Counted from the first letter of the stretch, positions 44,278-55,653 are shown. The stretch is DNA of 64,000 bases from Laburnicola sp. R22_1 (GCA_014281115.1 JACONQ010000008.1:2480001-2544000), one strand, 5' to 3'. Notes: a model not told the origin generated them from the sequence alone. A program made the numbers and translations.

Positions 44278-46444
44278 ATGGCTCGACGGCTATTGCAAGC
44301 CCCACGAGCGCTTCGGGATAGTTTGACCAGAGCGCCCGTATATGGTTGGAGCACCTTCCAGGCCCGTTCTACTCATCTTACAGGTCAATTTCGATCCCAC
44401 AGCACGGTAGTTGGCGGGGTCTTTGAAACTCCCATGGACGCGCCTTTTCAAGCTCCCAGCCCGCTAGTTGACACGCGCTCTCGAGCTCCCACCCCGGCAG
44501 TCGACAATCACTCTCGAGTTCCCACCAAGGCCGTCGGCAAGCACACCCCAGCTCCCACCACGGCAGTCGACAAGCACACTCCAGCTCCCACCACGGCAGA
44601 GGACAGGTACCCCTACTGGGCTAAAATTCCTCTTTGGACCGATATCACTCCAGATGAATTCACCAATTACAGATTCCAGGTCAGTAATATGAGATCGCTC
44701 CTCACGTAAGACTCATACGTCGAATGTAATGCTAAATACGTCTGCCAGCTCAACAACACTGTCAGCACCATCAAACAGCTCGAGAGGTTTCTACTGGCAG
44801 TGCTTCCTGACACCCTGCCGATGTCTAAGAATCCTCTGCTACAGCATATCAGGACGAGGGAAGATTTTATCCAGGACACTAAAGCAGGGCTCGGAATTGC
44901 ACCCATGGCTATTCGACTTACGCCTCAGATCCTCTCGCGTGTAGACTGGGAGGATCCCCTTGATGATCCTATTCGACTTCAATTTATCCCACTCAAGAGT
45001 GGCATAAGACCCGATCATCAGGCCCTTACTTTGGTATGCAAAGAACAGGTCACCCCGTAATATAACCGCTAACCTACATTTCATAGGACTCATTGGGAGA
45101 GGAGTCAGATTCCCGTAGGCCACTTGTTTAATTCCTTTTTCTTGCTTCTGTATTGACGTGCAACAGCCGTGCCAGGTCTCGTTCATCGCTACCCCGGCAG
45201 AGCATTGTTCTTAGGTAAGTAAACCTCGTATTTCCTCATTCTATTTCATTTAGTAGTATGTTCATGTTATGTATCATGCTAAACTACCTGGAAAGCAACT
45301 TCAATCTGTCCAGTTTATTGCAGATTTTGCACGCGGTCTTGGGCGGTTGGAGCACATACTAGCATGGTGTCCAAGACACATCAACGACCTGCCCGCAAGC
45401 GGTGGGAGGTAATGCTCCAGCACATTGAACAAGACGAGAGCATTGAGGACATTGTGGTCTCAGGCGGCGACACCTACTACCTAGCTCCAGAAGAAATTCG
45501 TATGATCGGTGAACGGTAACATGGGTCCTTTTTCACTATCATCCTTTCACTGACGAGGCATAGACTCCTGAACACCCCACATATTCGCCGCTTCCGTCTT
45601 GCTTCCAAAGGCTTAGCAGTTGCGCCAGGCCGAATCCTGGACCAAACCGATTCGTGGGCAAGCACATTGATTGATCTGTCGAACAAAGGCCGCGAATTGG
45701 GCAAGCAAGTGTGCTTGCATACTCATTTCAACAATCCGAATGAAATCACATGGGTTACCAAAGAGGCAGCCCGCCACCTGTTCAAAAACGGCGTCATGGT
45801 ACGCAACCAAACTGTGCTACTCAAAGGCGTCAACGATGACTTGGACACGATGAGTGCCCTCATCAAATCTCTAGCAGACATCAACATCCAGCCCGTAAGT
45901 CCAGCAGCACCGTTTCTCTTAAATGCATGAAAACAGAACCAGTGTCTAACTTCTATAGTACTACGTATACCAGTGTGACCTCGTCCGAGGCATCGAAGAC
46001 CTCCGGACGCCGCTTAGAACCATTCTCGACCTCGACAAACGCATTCGTGGCACCTTATCAGGCTTCATGGTGCCGTCCTTCGTGGTCGATCTCCCCGGCG
46101 GCGGAGGCAAGCGCCTTGCATCCACCCACGACTCATACGATGAGGACAGTGGCGTCTCGACATGGAGCGCACCAGGTCTACCTGGAACAAAAGGAAAGGC
46201 GACATATACATACTATGATCCTCGTCCGTGGACTGCGTCTGCCGAAGCTGTCCGAAAGTTGCATGAACAGCAGGATCGCATGTACGAGAAGAGGTCGACG
46301 CGGCTTGAGGATATTACGCATGCCGAAGAGGCAGAGCGGAAGGTGCCGTCTGAGATTAGCGCTGCTCTGTTGTCTTCACGGCCGCATGATACTGGAGTGG
46401 GTAGTGCCCAGGCTACTGCAAAGTCGGCTACGGCTAGCTTGTAG
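44278..46444 (+). CDS. L-lysine 2,3-aminomutase (radical SAM, KamA-like)
   Basis: Seven exons (44278-44679, 44749-45033, 45087-45114, 45167-45214, 45296-45515, 45564-45894, 45959-46444) sum to 599 aa, including 28-nt and 48-nt exons. The N-terminus (MARRLLQAPRALRDSLTR) is a likely mitochondrial presequence, followed by a five-unit Pro/Thr repeat. The aminomutase core begins YWAKIPLWTDITPDEF. The radical-SAM cluster motif CPVYCRFCTR (C-x3-C-x2-C) is complete only after splicing. IEDIVVSGGDTYYL, KQVCLHTHFNNPNEIT, VMVRNQTVLLKGVNDD and YVYQCDLVRGIEDLRT are typical of KamA, including the PLP and substrate regions. The family converts L-lysine to beta-lysine. The C-terminal 100 residues are charged and fungus-like. 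Fungal copies are thought to descend from bacterial enzymes (inference). Confidence 0.9.
44452..44608 (+). repeat. 33-bp coding tandem repeat in the aminomutase gene
   Basis: Five in-frame units of 33 bp encode AP(S/T)xxVDxxSR/TP-type undecapeptides (for example APTTAVDKHTP). They lie between the presequence and the catalytic core. Units 4 and 5 are nearly identical at the DNA level, suggesting recent expansion. Confidence 0.85.
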
Positions 46445-47569
46445 CCACGACCCCCGATTTACTAGGCTGCCATTATTCGCCGCGAGCAAAGAGCCGACAA
46501 AAGGAGCGATGTACCGGAATTTCAACTTTCCTCCTCACGAACAGCGTCCAACAATGAGCACGCACAACCTAGAAACCCAAAAGCAGCTTTCGCGAGTCAT
46601 GTATACCACATACTCTTATCCTCCTCGGATAACCCATTAAAAGCGCAGGAAAAGGCGTCTCAACGGAATGCTTGTTGTTCGGAATTCCCAAAAAATCTAT
46701 CTCGTGGGGTCTTTTACTTTTGGAGTCATGCATGCATAGAGCAGGATACACAAAATTGCGGTTTGCATTTACGTTGGTGGGGGAAAAAAGGAAAATGGGT
46801 GGAGTTTTGTACGCGTTATGCAGGGTTAGGGTAGATTACTAAACCGGAGGAATCGGGGTCGTAGATGGAACTATGTAATGGATGGATGATTTTTCCTGAG
46901 ATATCCATTTATTTTTCTAGCTTTATACTGAACCCTTCTTTGTTGGATGGAAATTTGAGGTTGATTTTTTTTTACAGTTTGGTCTTGCTGCTTGCTTAAT
47001 TTCTAGTGTTTAGGGTGTTAAATGTGTTAGGTTAGAAATGGGTCTTCCTCACAGGTGCTGTATATTCGTTAAGTGCTTTTATTTTCCTTGCATGCAGCCT
47101 TGCCATGTCGAGAATAGCATTGTCCACTAGGTAATTGGTTTTTAATCCATCTTCCGTTGTAACCTTTAATTCTGTAAGCACGAGTTGCGCCTTTCGTAGT
47201 TCCCTTGAAGTCGTCGCCGAGTTCCACATCGTTTTCGACATGTATAGTGAGGGCAGGTTAGTTGAAGGCCTACGTGGTATTAGGATTTCGCTAGGTGTTA
47301 TTTTCATTGGAGACTCGTCAATTTGTTCTCCTGTTCGGTCTTACGTCTTGGATTCAGAAGGCCCAGAACGGGTGGGGCAGAGGAAATCCAAGTGGTGAAG
47401 ATTGAAATACAAATTGGTCTAGCATAGTCTGTATTACCATTCAATAGTAGATACCGAGTAAGAGGGCTACCGAATGAATTAATATACTAAAATTTTCATA
47501 ACTACTCGCTTCAACGCCGGTTTCTCAATCAATTTGCGCTTTCTAGCAGGACTACCCTTGACCAAGTGT
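46445..47569. other. Intergenic with one doubtful small frame
   Basis: 3' region of the aminomutase, then AT-leaning sequence to the epoxide hydrolase pseudogene. Only the minus-strand frame 47032-47307 is listed separately as doubtful. Confidence 0.5.
47032..47307 (-). CDS. Doubtful hypothetical small protein
   Basis: 91 codons from an ATG (MKITPSEILIPRRPS). The frame upstream is open for about 13 more codons to a stop. The composition (RKAQLVLTELKVTTEDGLK, NAILDMARLHARKIKALNEY) looks more protein-like than its antisense frame, and it could be an exon of a larger gene. No domain and no conserved partner were seen. Confidence 0.25.
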   Translation of the reverse strand: MKITPSEILIPRRPSTNLPSLYMSKTMWNSATTSRELRKAQLVLTELKVTTEDGLKTNYLVDNAILDMARLHARKIKALNEYTAPVRKTHF

Positions 47570-48896
47570 CTAGCGTTTCCAATGCGCCTTAAAAAAAGGA
47601 ATCACGTCCGCGCACATATCTTGTGGCTGCTCAAATGCAGGGAAATATCCTCCTTTTGCATGTTCGTTCCATGCAGCAATATTGAAATCCTTCTCTGCCC
47701 AGCTGCGCGGCGCCATAAACAGCTCCCTCGGAAAAGCGCTCACCGCAGTAGGAACCTTGACATACTTGTCCGTACCACCAAGAGGGAGCTCTCCCGTCTC
47801 GTGCAGAGGCAGATTCTCCCTATACATCTGGAAGCCGGTGGTCGGCCCTGGGAAATAGTGCAGCAAGGTCCACGTGATGAGCTCGTCTTTGGTCCAGGGG
47901 TAGTCGTCTGCCCATAGTAGCAACTTGTCTGCCATCCAAGCGAGCATGCCGGCGGGGGAGTCGTGCATGGCGAAACCGAGGGTGCGGGGCTTGGTTTTCT
48001 GAACTAGGCCGTAGGCGTTCTGAGACCCGTTGAACCAAGCGATGACCTTGAGTGAGTTGAGCTCGAAGTCTGAATACTGTAGCTCGTCCTTATTTTCGGG
48101 CGGGTGAACGAAGCCCTGCAGACAGTATTGAATAAGCCCAAAGCTCGAAATCTACCTACTGGAAGGGGATGTTATGCCCGATTTTTACTTACGAGGGTGA
48201 GGTGGAGGGCTTGTATGTTATCCGGGTATAATCGAGCCATGGCTGATCCAATCATGGCTCCCCAGTCACCCCCTGCTATAACGTACTTCTTGTAACCCAG
48301 ACCGTTCATCAATTTATGCATCAGTTCTGCGGTATGCCAATGTTTATAACCCGGCTTTTCAGTGTACGAGGAAAAACCATAGCCAGGCAGTGAAGGTGCA
48401 ACGACATGATAGCCAGCAGTGCGGAGTGGCTCAAGTATGCGCGTCGCTCAAGTATGCGCGTCACTTCTGTGAAGTTTCCCGGCCAGCAATGGAGAAAGAG
48501 AAGAGGAATGCCCTGCTATGCGCTCTCATCGCAACGTGCATGAACGCAATGCATGTCGAAGACTCCCCAATCTTTCATGTCCACCTTGCTCTTGAACTGC
48601 GGAAGCTGGTTCATTTTGCCTTGCTCCGAATCCCAGTTGTATTCTTCGAGCCAATACTTGATCGTCTCTTGCATGAAGCCTACTGTGACTCCATTGTCCT
48701 CGCTCCAGTGACATTCGGAATTTCCAAGGGGAAGGCGGGTTAGTTCCAACTTCTTCCTAAGGACATCTTGCTCTGACTTGCTGATTTCAGCCTGGTAAGG
48801 CTATACTCAGTGACTGGGCTGAAGCCTAAGGCAGGCACAAGGCCACAACAACGGTGCCCAACTAACCTGAAACGGCTCTGCCTGGAAGGAAGTCAT
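47570..48896 (-). pseudogene. Epoxide hydrolase pseudogene (alpha/beta-hydrolase, EHN type)
   Basis: Intact splice structure remains: exon 1 48896-48867 (MTSFQAEPFQ), an intron of 75 bp, exon 2 from 48791, and a 77-bp intron (48192-48116) before the last exon. The EHN domain reads LELTRLPLGN and YWLEEYNWDSEQGKMNQLPQF. The hydrolase core has GGDWGAMIGSAMARLYPD with the nucleophile Asp, and the last exon (AWFNGSQNAYGLVQ, PRSWAEKDFNIAAWNEHAKGG) ends at 47570. Two lesions break it: an in-frame TAG just before GIPLLFLHCWPGNF, and a 17-bp tandem duplication at 48429-48462 that shifts the frame. The oxyanion motif HGWPG is also changed to HCWPG. The active family opens epoxides to diols. Confidence 0.88.
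48429..48462 (+). repeat. 17-bp tandem duplication causing a frameshift
   Basis: GCTCAAGTATGCGCGTC is repeated exactly twice with no spacer. Dropping one unit would restore the family's reading frame from VTRILE into TAGYHVVAPSLPGYGFS. The perfect identity shows the event is recent. Confidence 0.95.
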
Positions 48897-50237
48897 CGTA
48901 GATAGTGAATGATTCGAACGCAGGCTGTACTAATATTGCCTTAGTCTACCTAGTGACGGATGTTCGAACGGAGGGTGGATTGACAAACCCTACGATTAGG
49001 CCCGATCACCGTCAAATGACAAACGATTGCTGCATAGCCCCACCAAAGTCACCTATCTGGAGCTACTCTCATACGCCACTGACAATTACTTTTAAGGTGA
49101 GACCTCTCGAGTTACTAACTTACTATAGACTCTTGTCTATAAGCACGGTTGCACCCGCAGTCGACACCCGTCCCAACCAATTAGCACCTGGTGTCCCGTG
49201 GTGAGGTCTTGGCACCCACATACCTAGGTATCCTTCCCCAGCTTAGCTAGCTAGATCCCTGATCATTCGCATGATCACTCGCATATACATCACACTCTCC
49301 TTACATTTAAGCAATGCTCACGCGAGCAACTAGCCTACAATTACAATTATTAAAAGCATAAGGTGTCTTTTCGGTATGTAATGCGGCTGCAACAGTGCTT
49401 ATTTGCAATACTCTACGGATTCATGGCGGATGAACGCACCCGATTTCTTGTTTTTCGACACTTGCAGTACCATGCATGCTGTTACTGATAGATCGACCTA
49501 GTCCTTTCACAAACCGGCAGTCAGGTCGTTGACATCTGGGACTTTGAACCTTGTTGTAGTTGCTCTAGCAGGCTTGCTCGATAATACGGTCGGTACGTTC
49601 TTGGCTTCCCAGCTCCTCTACTGTAAGAGTAGTCGCTGCGCTACCGTTTGTTCCTGTCCTTCCTAGGTCCCATTACCGATGTACCATCCGGTGCTCAGAC
49701 CCGAGGTGGACCCGTGGACCGTTTTGACACACGTGAAACGTCCCGAGGTCACGTGAGTCAAAACACCGGGCAGGTGTGAGCACCCGATGGTAGCAATTAG
49801 ATTGGAATCTAAATCTTCAGCGACATTGCTCGACAACGCTGAACCTGGCCTCTCGGCGATATTGTCCAATGGTGCAGCCGTACTGGAGTGGTGAAACGTC
49901 TTCGGTATGGGTCCACTACGCCATCCCGAACTGCAAGCGCAGGGGAGGCCATGCTTTCCGTCGGATATAGTTTTTCCCCGAAATCGCGCAGTTCAAGATC
50001 GTGGTTCTTTGCTGGATTGGAACCATCGGCAACAGGGATGCGAACTCGGTAATCCCTGCCTTCTCCCGCTGTACATGGGGAAGCGTGACAAAACACTCTT
50101 CGGATCTCGGCAGGTTGTGAAGTCAACTTGGCTCTTGTGACTGCATATGAAAACAATGCGTTCCTATATACCACGGCCCTCGTCCATCAGATCGCTTTAC
50201 CTGCGCTCTCTGTTGTCCTGCAGCGTGCAACTACTCA
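48897..50237. other. Intergenic between epoxide hydrolase pseudogene and ABCG gene
   Basis: No supported gene. Contains the 107-bp hairpin element at 49684-49790. Frames at 49663-50174 are not convincing. Confidence 0.5.
49684..49790. repeat. Imperfect 107-bp inverted repeat, MITE-like
   Basis: CCATCCGGTGCTCA at the left pairs with TGAGCACCCGATGG at the right (13 of 14). Inner arms GTTTTGACACACGTGA and TCACGTGAGTCAAAAC pair 15 of 16 around a short GC-rich loop. TA lies at both outer edges (49682-49683 and 49791-49792), which fits a TA-targeting MITE. The inner arms contain CACGTG and TGAGTCA, both transcription-factor-like motifs. Confidence 0.7.
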
Positions 50238-52364
50238 ATGACCAGCCCCAGGAGCCCGAAGTCTTTCATTGGTAGCCCTAGATCCAATGGAAGGCGCCCA
50301 ATATCCTTATCCTGCAATGTTGAGAGTATCCTGCCTGAGGACCAGCTGCCTCCGACGCCGTCATTCGACCCCAAAAGCCCCCGGAAACTCGATGTAGAGT
50401 ACAACGCCGCTCGCGGCTCCCATGCCGTCAATGACCTAATTTATGACTTCTCCTGGAAGGATGTCAGAGTCGACGTTAGAGAGAAGGGCAACCCAAAGTG
50501 GGCGTCTGTTCTCTCTAATTCTCTTGGGCTCGTACGCGCGGGGGAAGTGCTTGGAATCATGGGCCCTACGGGATCCGGAAAGACTGCTCTCCTCAGGACA
50601 TTAGCGCAACGGCACGCCGCCCCGAACGCCGTAATCACTGGAACGGTATTTGCCAACGGGCAGTGTGAGGGTCCGCAGGCAATAAGGGACCATTGTGCCT
50701 ATGTTCAGCAGCAGGATGCGCTGGTCGGGGGCCTGACAGTCCAGGAAACGATGAACTTGGCAGCCCGGTTGGCTTTTCCATGGTATACCTCCCCCATGAA
50801 ACTAGCTATGTGTCAGATATCTAATCCAGTTTTAGGAGGTCACTCGGGAAGGATGCGTTTACCTGCGTCGAAGATTTGATCGACAGCTTTGGTTTGCAGG
50901 CCAAGTCCAACACCATTGTTGGTACGGTAGTGAAGAAGGGTCTAGACCGTGGGGAGCGAAAGCGCCTCGATGTGGCCAGCCGCCTTTTGCAGTACCCAAA
51001 GATCCTCTTCCTTGAGAACCCGACGCATTTGCTGGACGCCGGTGCGAGTTATGAAGTCATGAAGAGTCTTAGAAATATCGCGAAGAGGAATAATGTAAGT
51101 GGGAGCCCGCAGGAAAGCCTATATCTTTGATTAACCACTGTAGCTCATTATAATTGCGACCGTCCAAGAGCCGCCCGCTTCGACATTCAATCTTTTTGAC
51201 AAAGTCTGCCTTTTATCGCAAGGTAAAACTTGTTACTTCGGGTCTGCTTCTAAAGCGCCAGCTTATTTCTCAAAAACTGGCTATCCAATACCTTGGACGA
51301 TTGGGTTTTCCGAATTTTACCAGGAGATCGTCAGTGTTCGCTTCCATGAGCATGAGGAACTTCACCACAAAACCGATCGCCTTGCTCGGAAGTGGGCAAC
51401 GTCCATGGAGCTGGGGCGTCTGATTGGTGAGATCGAGCAATCAAGCAGCAGGTCGAATCTAGCCAGCATTTCAACTGTCGGAGTGCGGCACACGAACTTC
51501 TTGATTGTTTTCCTGGTACTCCTTCATCGATTTTTGATCAAGGCCTTCCGCGATGTGCTAGCGTATGGGATGCGATTCCTCCTGTATATCGCATTCGCCC
51601 TGGTCATGGGGACTGTATTCCTTCGTTTGGGATCGTCTCAACTTGACATATTACCGTTCTCCAAAGCGATATTTTTTGTTGGCGCCTTCATGTCCTACAT
51701 GTCGGCCACGTACGTCTACGCATTTCTGGAAGACTGCGCCGTTTTTTACAAGGAGCGCAATACTGGTCTAGTCGGTCCTCTCGCCTTCGTCCTATCTTCC
51801 TTCATCTCAGGGCTTCCGTTCCTATTCCTCATCGTCGTGGCGACTTCTTCTGTGGGATACTTCCTTACAGGTTTCCGCGCCGATGTCTCAGCCTTCTTTA
51901 CGTGGATTCTGTGGCTCTTCTTGGACCTGATTGCCGCTGAATCCATTGTCGTCTTTGTCTGTAGCCTCTTCCCTTCGTTCATTCTCGCAACGACGGCCGT
52001 TGCATGCATCAACATCATAATGATGTGCGCCAACGGCTTTTTGATGCCCGGAAATATGCTGAACCCGTTTTGGCGCTATGTATTTCATTACGTCGACTAC
52101 CAGACGTATGTGTTTGAAGGGCTCATGGTCAATGAGTTCGAACCACGCATCTTCACATGCTCGCGCGGTGACGGCGCGATGTTGCCTTGCCTCTACAGCT
52201 CGTCCAAAGCTAGCGAAGGCCTCATCCCTGGCTCGGAAGTTCTGACAGCTTTCGATATTCGGACGGGGACCGAGAAACGATCCTTCACTATCTTGGTTGC
52301 CATCATTGTTACGTACAGACTTTTAGCATATCTGAGCTTCCGTTTTGGACGCAGGTGGACCTGA
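50238..52364 (+). CDS. ABCG (WBC) half-transporter with degenerate nucleotide-binding site
   Basis: Exons 50238-50782, 50836-51094 and 51144-52364 with introns of 53 and 49 bp encode 674 aa. Order is NBD then membrane domain, as in ABCG half-transporters. Walker A is intact (GIMGPTGSGKTALL) and a Q-loop CAYVQQQD is present. Other catalytic motifs deviate: signature LDRGERKRL for LSGGERKR, Walker B ILFLENPT for LLFLDEPT, and the switch His region ATVQEPP for ATIHQP. The membrane part has about six helices (for example FLLYIAFALVMGTVFL, FLFLIVVATSSVGYFLTGF, IVVFVCSLFPSFILATTAVA) and a cysteine-containing loop (FTCSRGDGAMLPCLY) before the last helix. It probably works as a dimer; substrate unknown. 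Catalytic competence depends on the partner subunit. Confidence 0.88.
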
Positions 52365-53174
52365 ACTTGAAGGCCGTCCGTTTCGGGCTCGCGTGCCGTT
52401 TTGTTGATGGTCTATTGCCGCACTTGTATATACGATGGATGATGGCATGAGAGTAGTAATTCGAGGACGTCACTGGTGACTGACTTCTGCTGTTGAGGAA
52501 TGAGTACTATGCCACGTCGGTTGAAGGTGCAACGCGAGGACCTGTGGCCAAGAACGGCTGACTTTGCAAGTGCCATCAGTCGAAGCGTCTTGCTGCCTGG
52601 ACCTGCTGGACACTGTGGCACTTCCTATACGAGTGCGCGAAGTGGAGGCAGCAGAGGAAAGCTATATTTAGACCTAGAGGCCCTAACACTAATTAAAAGA
52701 AACTAATAAATAATACTAACTCTGTAAAGCTTATTATAAAATTTACTACTATAATAAAATAGTTATAATAATTTAAAGCTATTAACTATACTAAAGATAA
52801 GACTAGTAAGTTTATATTATAATAAGATAATATAGTAGTAATTAGAGCTTATTAAATAAAACTATAAAATAGAAAGCCTTTTTAAAAAAGTACTAAATTA
52901 TAATTATTAACTATAATTAAATATATAAATAATTAGCACTAAATATATATATATATATATATACTATAAATAAAAATAAAAAATAAAAAGTAGTAAAGAA
53001 ATAGTAATAGATAATTAAAAATACTAAAGTATAAGTAGACTAACTCTTTTAGTAAATATATATTAATTAAATAATATTATAACTATATAGGTAGAAAAAC
53101 ACTAAGTTAGGAAAATAAAACTAGATAGTAAATAAAATACGTAATATTAGCTATTAATATATAATATAAAAGAA

Positions 53175-53305
53175 TGTGGCGTTAATGTATCTACCTAAGA
53201 GTAGGACAACAAAGGCTTTTATCTTAAATAACATAATACAAAAGCAGAGCCTCCTACTTAGTAATTAAAAAAGCGTAAAAAGAGGATAATAAAAATAATA
53301 AAAGG
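53175..53305 (-). repeat. SR1 copy J
   Basis: Antisense copy starting TGTGGCGTTAATGTATCTAC on the plus strand. ATAATATAAAA occurs just left (53161) and right (53306), a likely 11-bp target duplication. The 3' part is diverged. Confidence 0.75.
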
Positions 53306-53527
53306 ATAATATAAAATAAAATAAAATAATAAAAAGTATAATAGCTTTTTTAGCTAAAAAGAAAACTACTATTAAGTAAGGCCTTTTTAAACTATTAACT
53401 AAAATTACTTTTAAATAATGTAAAAATATAAGTATAACTTATTAATATAATATCTATTTTTAAAAATTATTAAATCTATATAAAGTACCTAATAGTAGTT
53501 TTTATTTTTAACTAAACTTAAAGTCTA

Positions 53528-53655
53528 TGTGGCGTTAAATTAACTACCTAGGGGTAGCACGACAAAGGCTTTTATCTTAAATAACATAACAAAAAAAAGC
53601 AGAGCCCCCTACTTAGTAATTAATAAAAGCGTGAAAAGGTAATTATAAAAATGCG
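53528..53655 (-). repeat. SR1 copy K, reference copy of the short repeat family
   Basis: 128 bp, bounded exactly by the 12-bp direct repeat ACTTAAAGTCTA (53516-53527 and 53656-53667). In sense orientation (minus strand here) the family runs from CGCATTTTTRTGACCACC through a CTTTTT-rich stretch, a GCAGGGGGCTCTGC hairpin and a CTACCCCTAGGTAG hairpin to TTAACGCCACA. No protein, no poly(A) and no clear Pol III boxes. The two ends are weakly similar in inverted sense (10 of 18). At least 14 copies occur in this window. Confidence 0.9.
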
Positions 53656-53886
53656 ACTTAAAGTCTATAAGTATAAGTAATTATAGCTCGCTTAGCAAAC
53701 TTGGGCCAACGCGCTAACCCCTTTTTATTAACACCTTAAAACGCTTTTCTGTATATATAACAGCAGGAGGAATATCTACTATTATTATAATATTTATATT
53801 AGAAACCCCTTAGTCGTAAAAAAAAACTATAAGTAATTATATAACTTTTTATACTACTAACTTTAGGCTAGTATTCTTTAAGAGTA

Positions 53887-54012
53887 CTTTTTTATAATTA
53901 TCTTTTTACACTCTTTTTAATTACTAAGTAGAAGGCTCTGCTTTTTTATTATATTATTTAAGATAAAAGCCTTTATTATTCTGTCCCTAGATAGTTAATT
54001 TAACAATATACA
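53887..54012 (+). repeat. SR1 copy L
   Basis: Sense copy from CTTTTTTATAATTATC to TTTAACAATACA. CTTTAAGAGTACT (left) and CTTTAAAAAATACT (right) may be a RIP-altered target duplication. Confidence 0.75.
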
Positions 54013-54513
54013 CTTTAAAAAATACTATTTTAGTACTATATTAAAATTATTTTTATTTAGTAATATATTACTAACTATTATATAAAAAAACTATATTTTA
54101 TTTAGTAGTAATAATTACTATTAAAACTATTACTTTTTATAAGCATAAGCTTATTATATAATATAGTAGTTTTATTTCTAAAATATAGTAATATATAATA
54201 AGAATAAAGACACTTACTTTATCTACTATGTATATAATAATAGATATATTAAGTTATTTAAAGATTTATTTAAGTAGTTTAAAAATAAGAAATTAAAATA
54301 AGTATAATTAAAAGGGATAATAAAAAGAAAAAGAAAATATAACCTAAAAGTATAATATTAAATACTTATAGTATAATAAAAAGCTATTATAAAAATAGTA
54401 AATTTAAACTTAAATATTTAAATAAAGTAGTATTAGTTTAGATTAGCAGTCTATAAGTAATAAACTAATTAAATATTACTAGTAAAATAGTAGAAATATT
54501 AAATAATACTAAA

Positions 54514-54801
54514 TATAACGGTTCTTGCTGGCCTACCTGCTAAGCACGCCCTATTACCTTTCTTTCACACCCTATTTCTTCCTATTAGCACCTTTTACCT
54601 TTCTAAAGGCGCCTTTTCTAGTTAGTGTTAGCGTGGTAGTTAGCGTAGACTTATACTCTAAGCCGCCCTCTATATAAAAAAGGGCCCCCTAGGTCCCTTT
54701 TTTATCTACTATTTTAGAATAGTATTAATTTAACTAGCTTTTTTAACTATTTTAGCTATTTCTAATAGGTTATCCCTATAAGGCTATATACTACCCTTAT
54801 A
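54514..54801 (+). repeat. Left LTR of the decayed retrotransposon
   Basis: Termini TATAACGG...CCCTTATA are consistent with an original TGTAA...TTACA pair after RIP. It contains a CTATATAAAA TATA box beside a GGGCCCCCTAGG palindromic stretch at about 54668-54700, a plausible promoter. Confidence 0.85.
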
Positions 54802-54904
54802 TTATTCTAAAACTAATTATTTTTATTTAGCTATAGATAGCGATATAATATCTACTCCTTCTTTAAGATACTACTTATAGGTAGTTAAATTAGTAGAAGT
54901 TTTA

Positions 54905-55160
54905 GCTTACTAGATTAGGCTAGAAGCGTATTAGTTACTTTAGTGCTAGGTAGTTATTATACTATGCTAAGCTTACTAGATTAGGCTAGAAGTTTTAAGT
55001 AGTTATTATACTGCACTAAGATAGGTTAGGCTATTGCTTACTAGATTAGGCTAGGAGTTTATTAGTTACTTTAGTGCTAGGCAGTTATTATACTACGCTA
55101 AGCTTACTAGGTTAGACTAGAAGTTTTAGGCAGTTATTACACTACGCTAAGGTCTATTAA
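54905..55160 (+). repeat. 66-bp tandem repeat inside the decayed retrotransposon
   Basis: Units starting GCTTACTAG(A/G)TTAG begin at 54905, 54971, 55036 and 55102, each with a GTAGTTATTATACT-like segment before the next. Spacing is 65-66 bp. Confidence 0.8.
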
Positions 55161-55653
55161 GAGAGGTCGCTTCTAAGTTCCTTCTCTGCTTATTATATAA
55201 GAGTAGGAAGTTTTGTTAGTTATTTCTATAAGAGACTAGTTTAATAGGTTGCGCTACTATAGTCTATTAAGAGAGATTGCTCTAAGTTATAGAAGTAGTA
55301 GTACTACTTTACGCTAGTAAAATTAAAATACTACTAAGGCCTATTTAAAGAGGCTAGAATTCTAAGTTTACTAGCTACTAGTTATAGTGTGTAGTAGTAG
55401 AAAGTTTTATTAGTTATCCCTATAAGACTTTATACTCTAGTTTAATAGATTATATCTAAATTTACTAAAAAAAATCTTTTTAGTCTATTAAGAGGCTGCC
55501 CTAAATATCCCTAAATAATAATAATAAATAATAACTATATTACTTTTAAAGACTAATTTATCTATAACACCTAACTAGTGTTATATTACAAGGGCTAAAG
55601 GCACTAAGTAAGAGGAATTAGAATTAGGCTCTAAAAACGCTATAGCGCCGCCT

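Larger units (their letters stand above)
52365..54513. other. Start of the second AT-rich block
   Basis: 52365-52680 is balanced-composition 3' sequence without a gene. From about 52690 base composition drops sharply to AT-rich, RIP-like sequence with no frames. It includes a (TA)n run near 52945-52965 and SR1 copies J, K and L. Confidence 0.8.
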
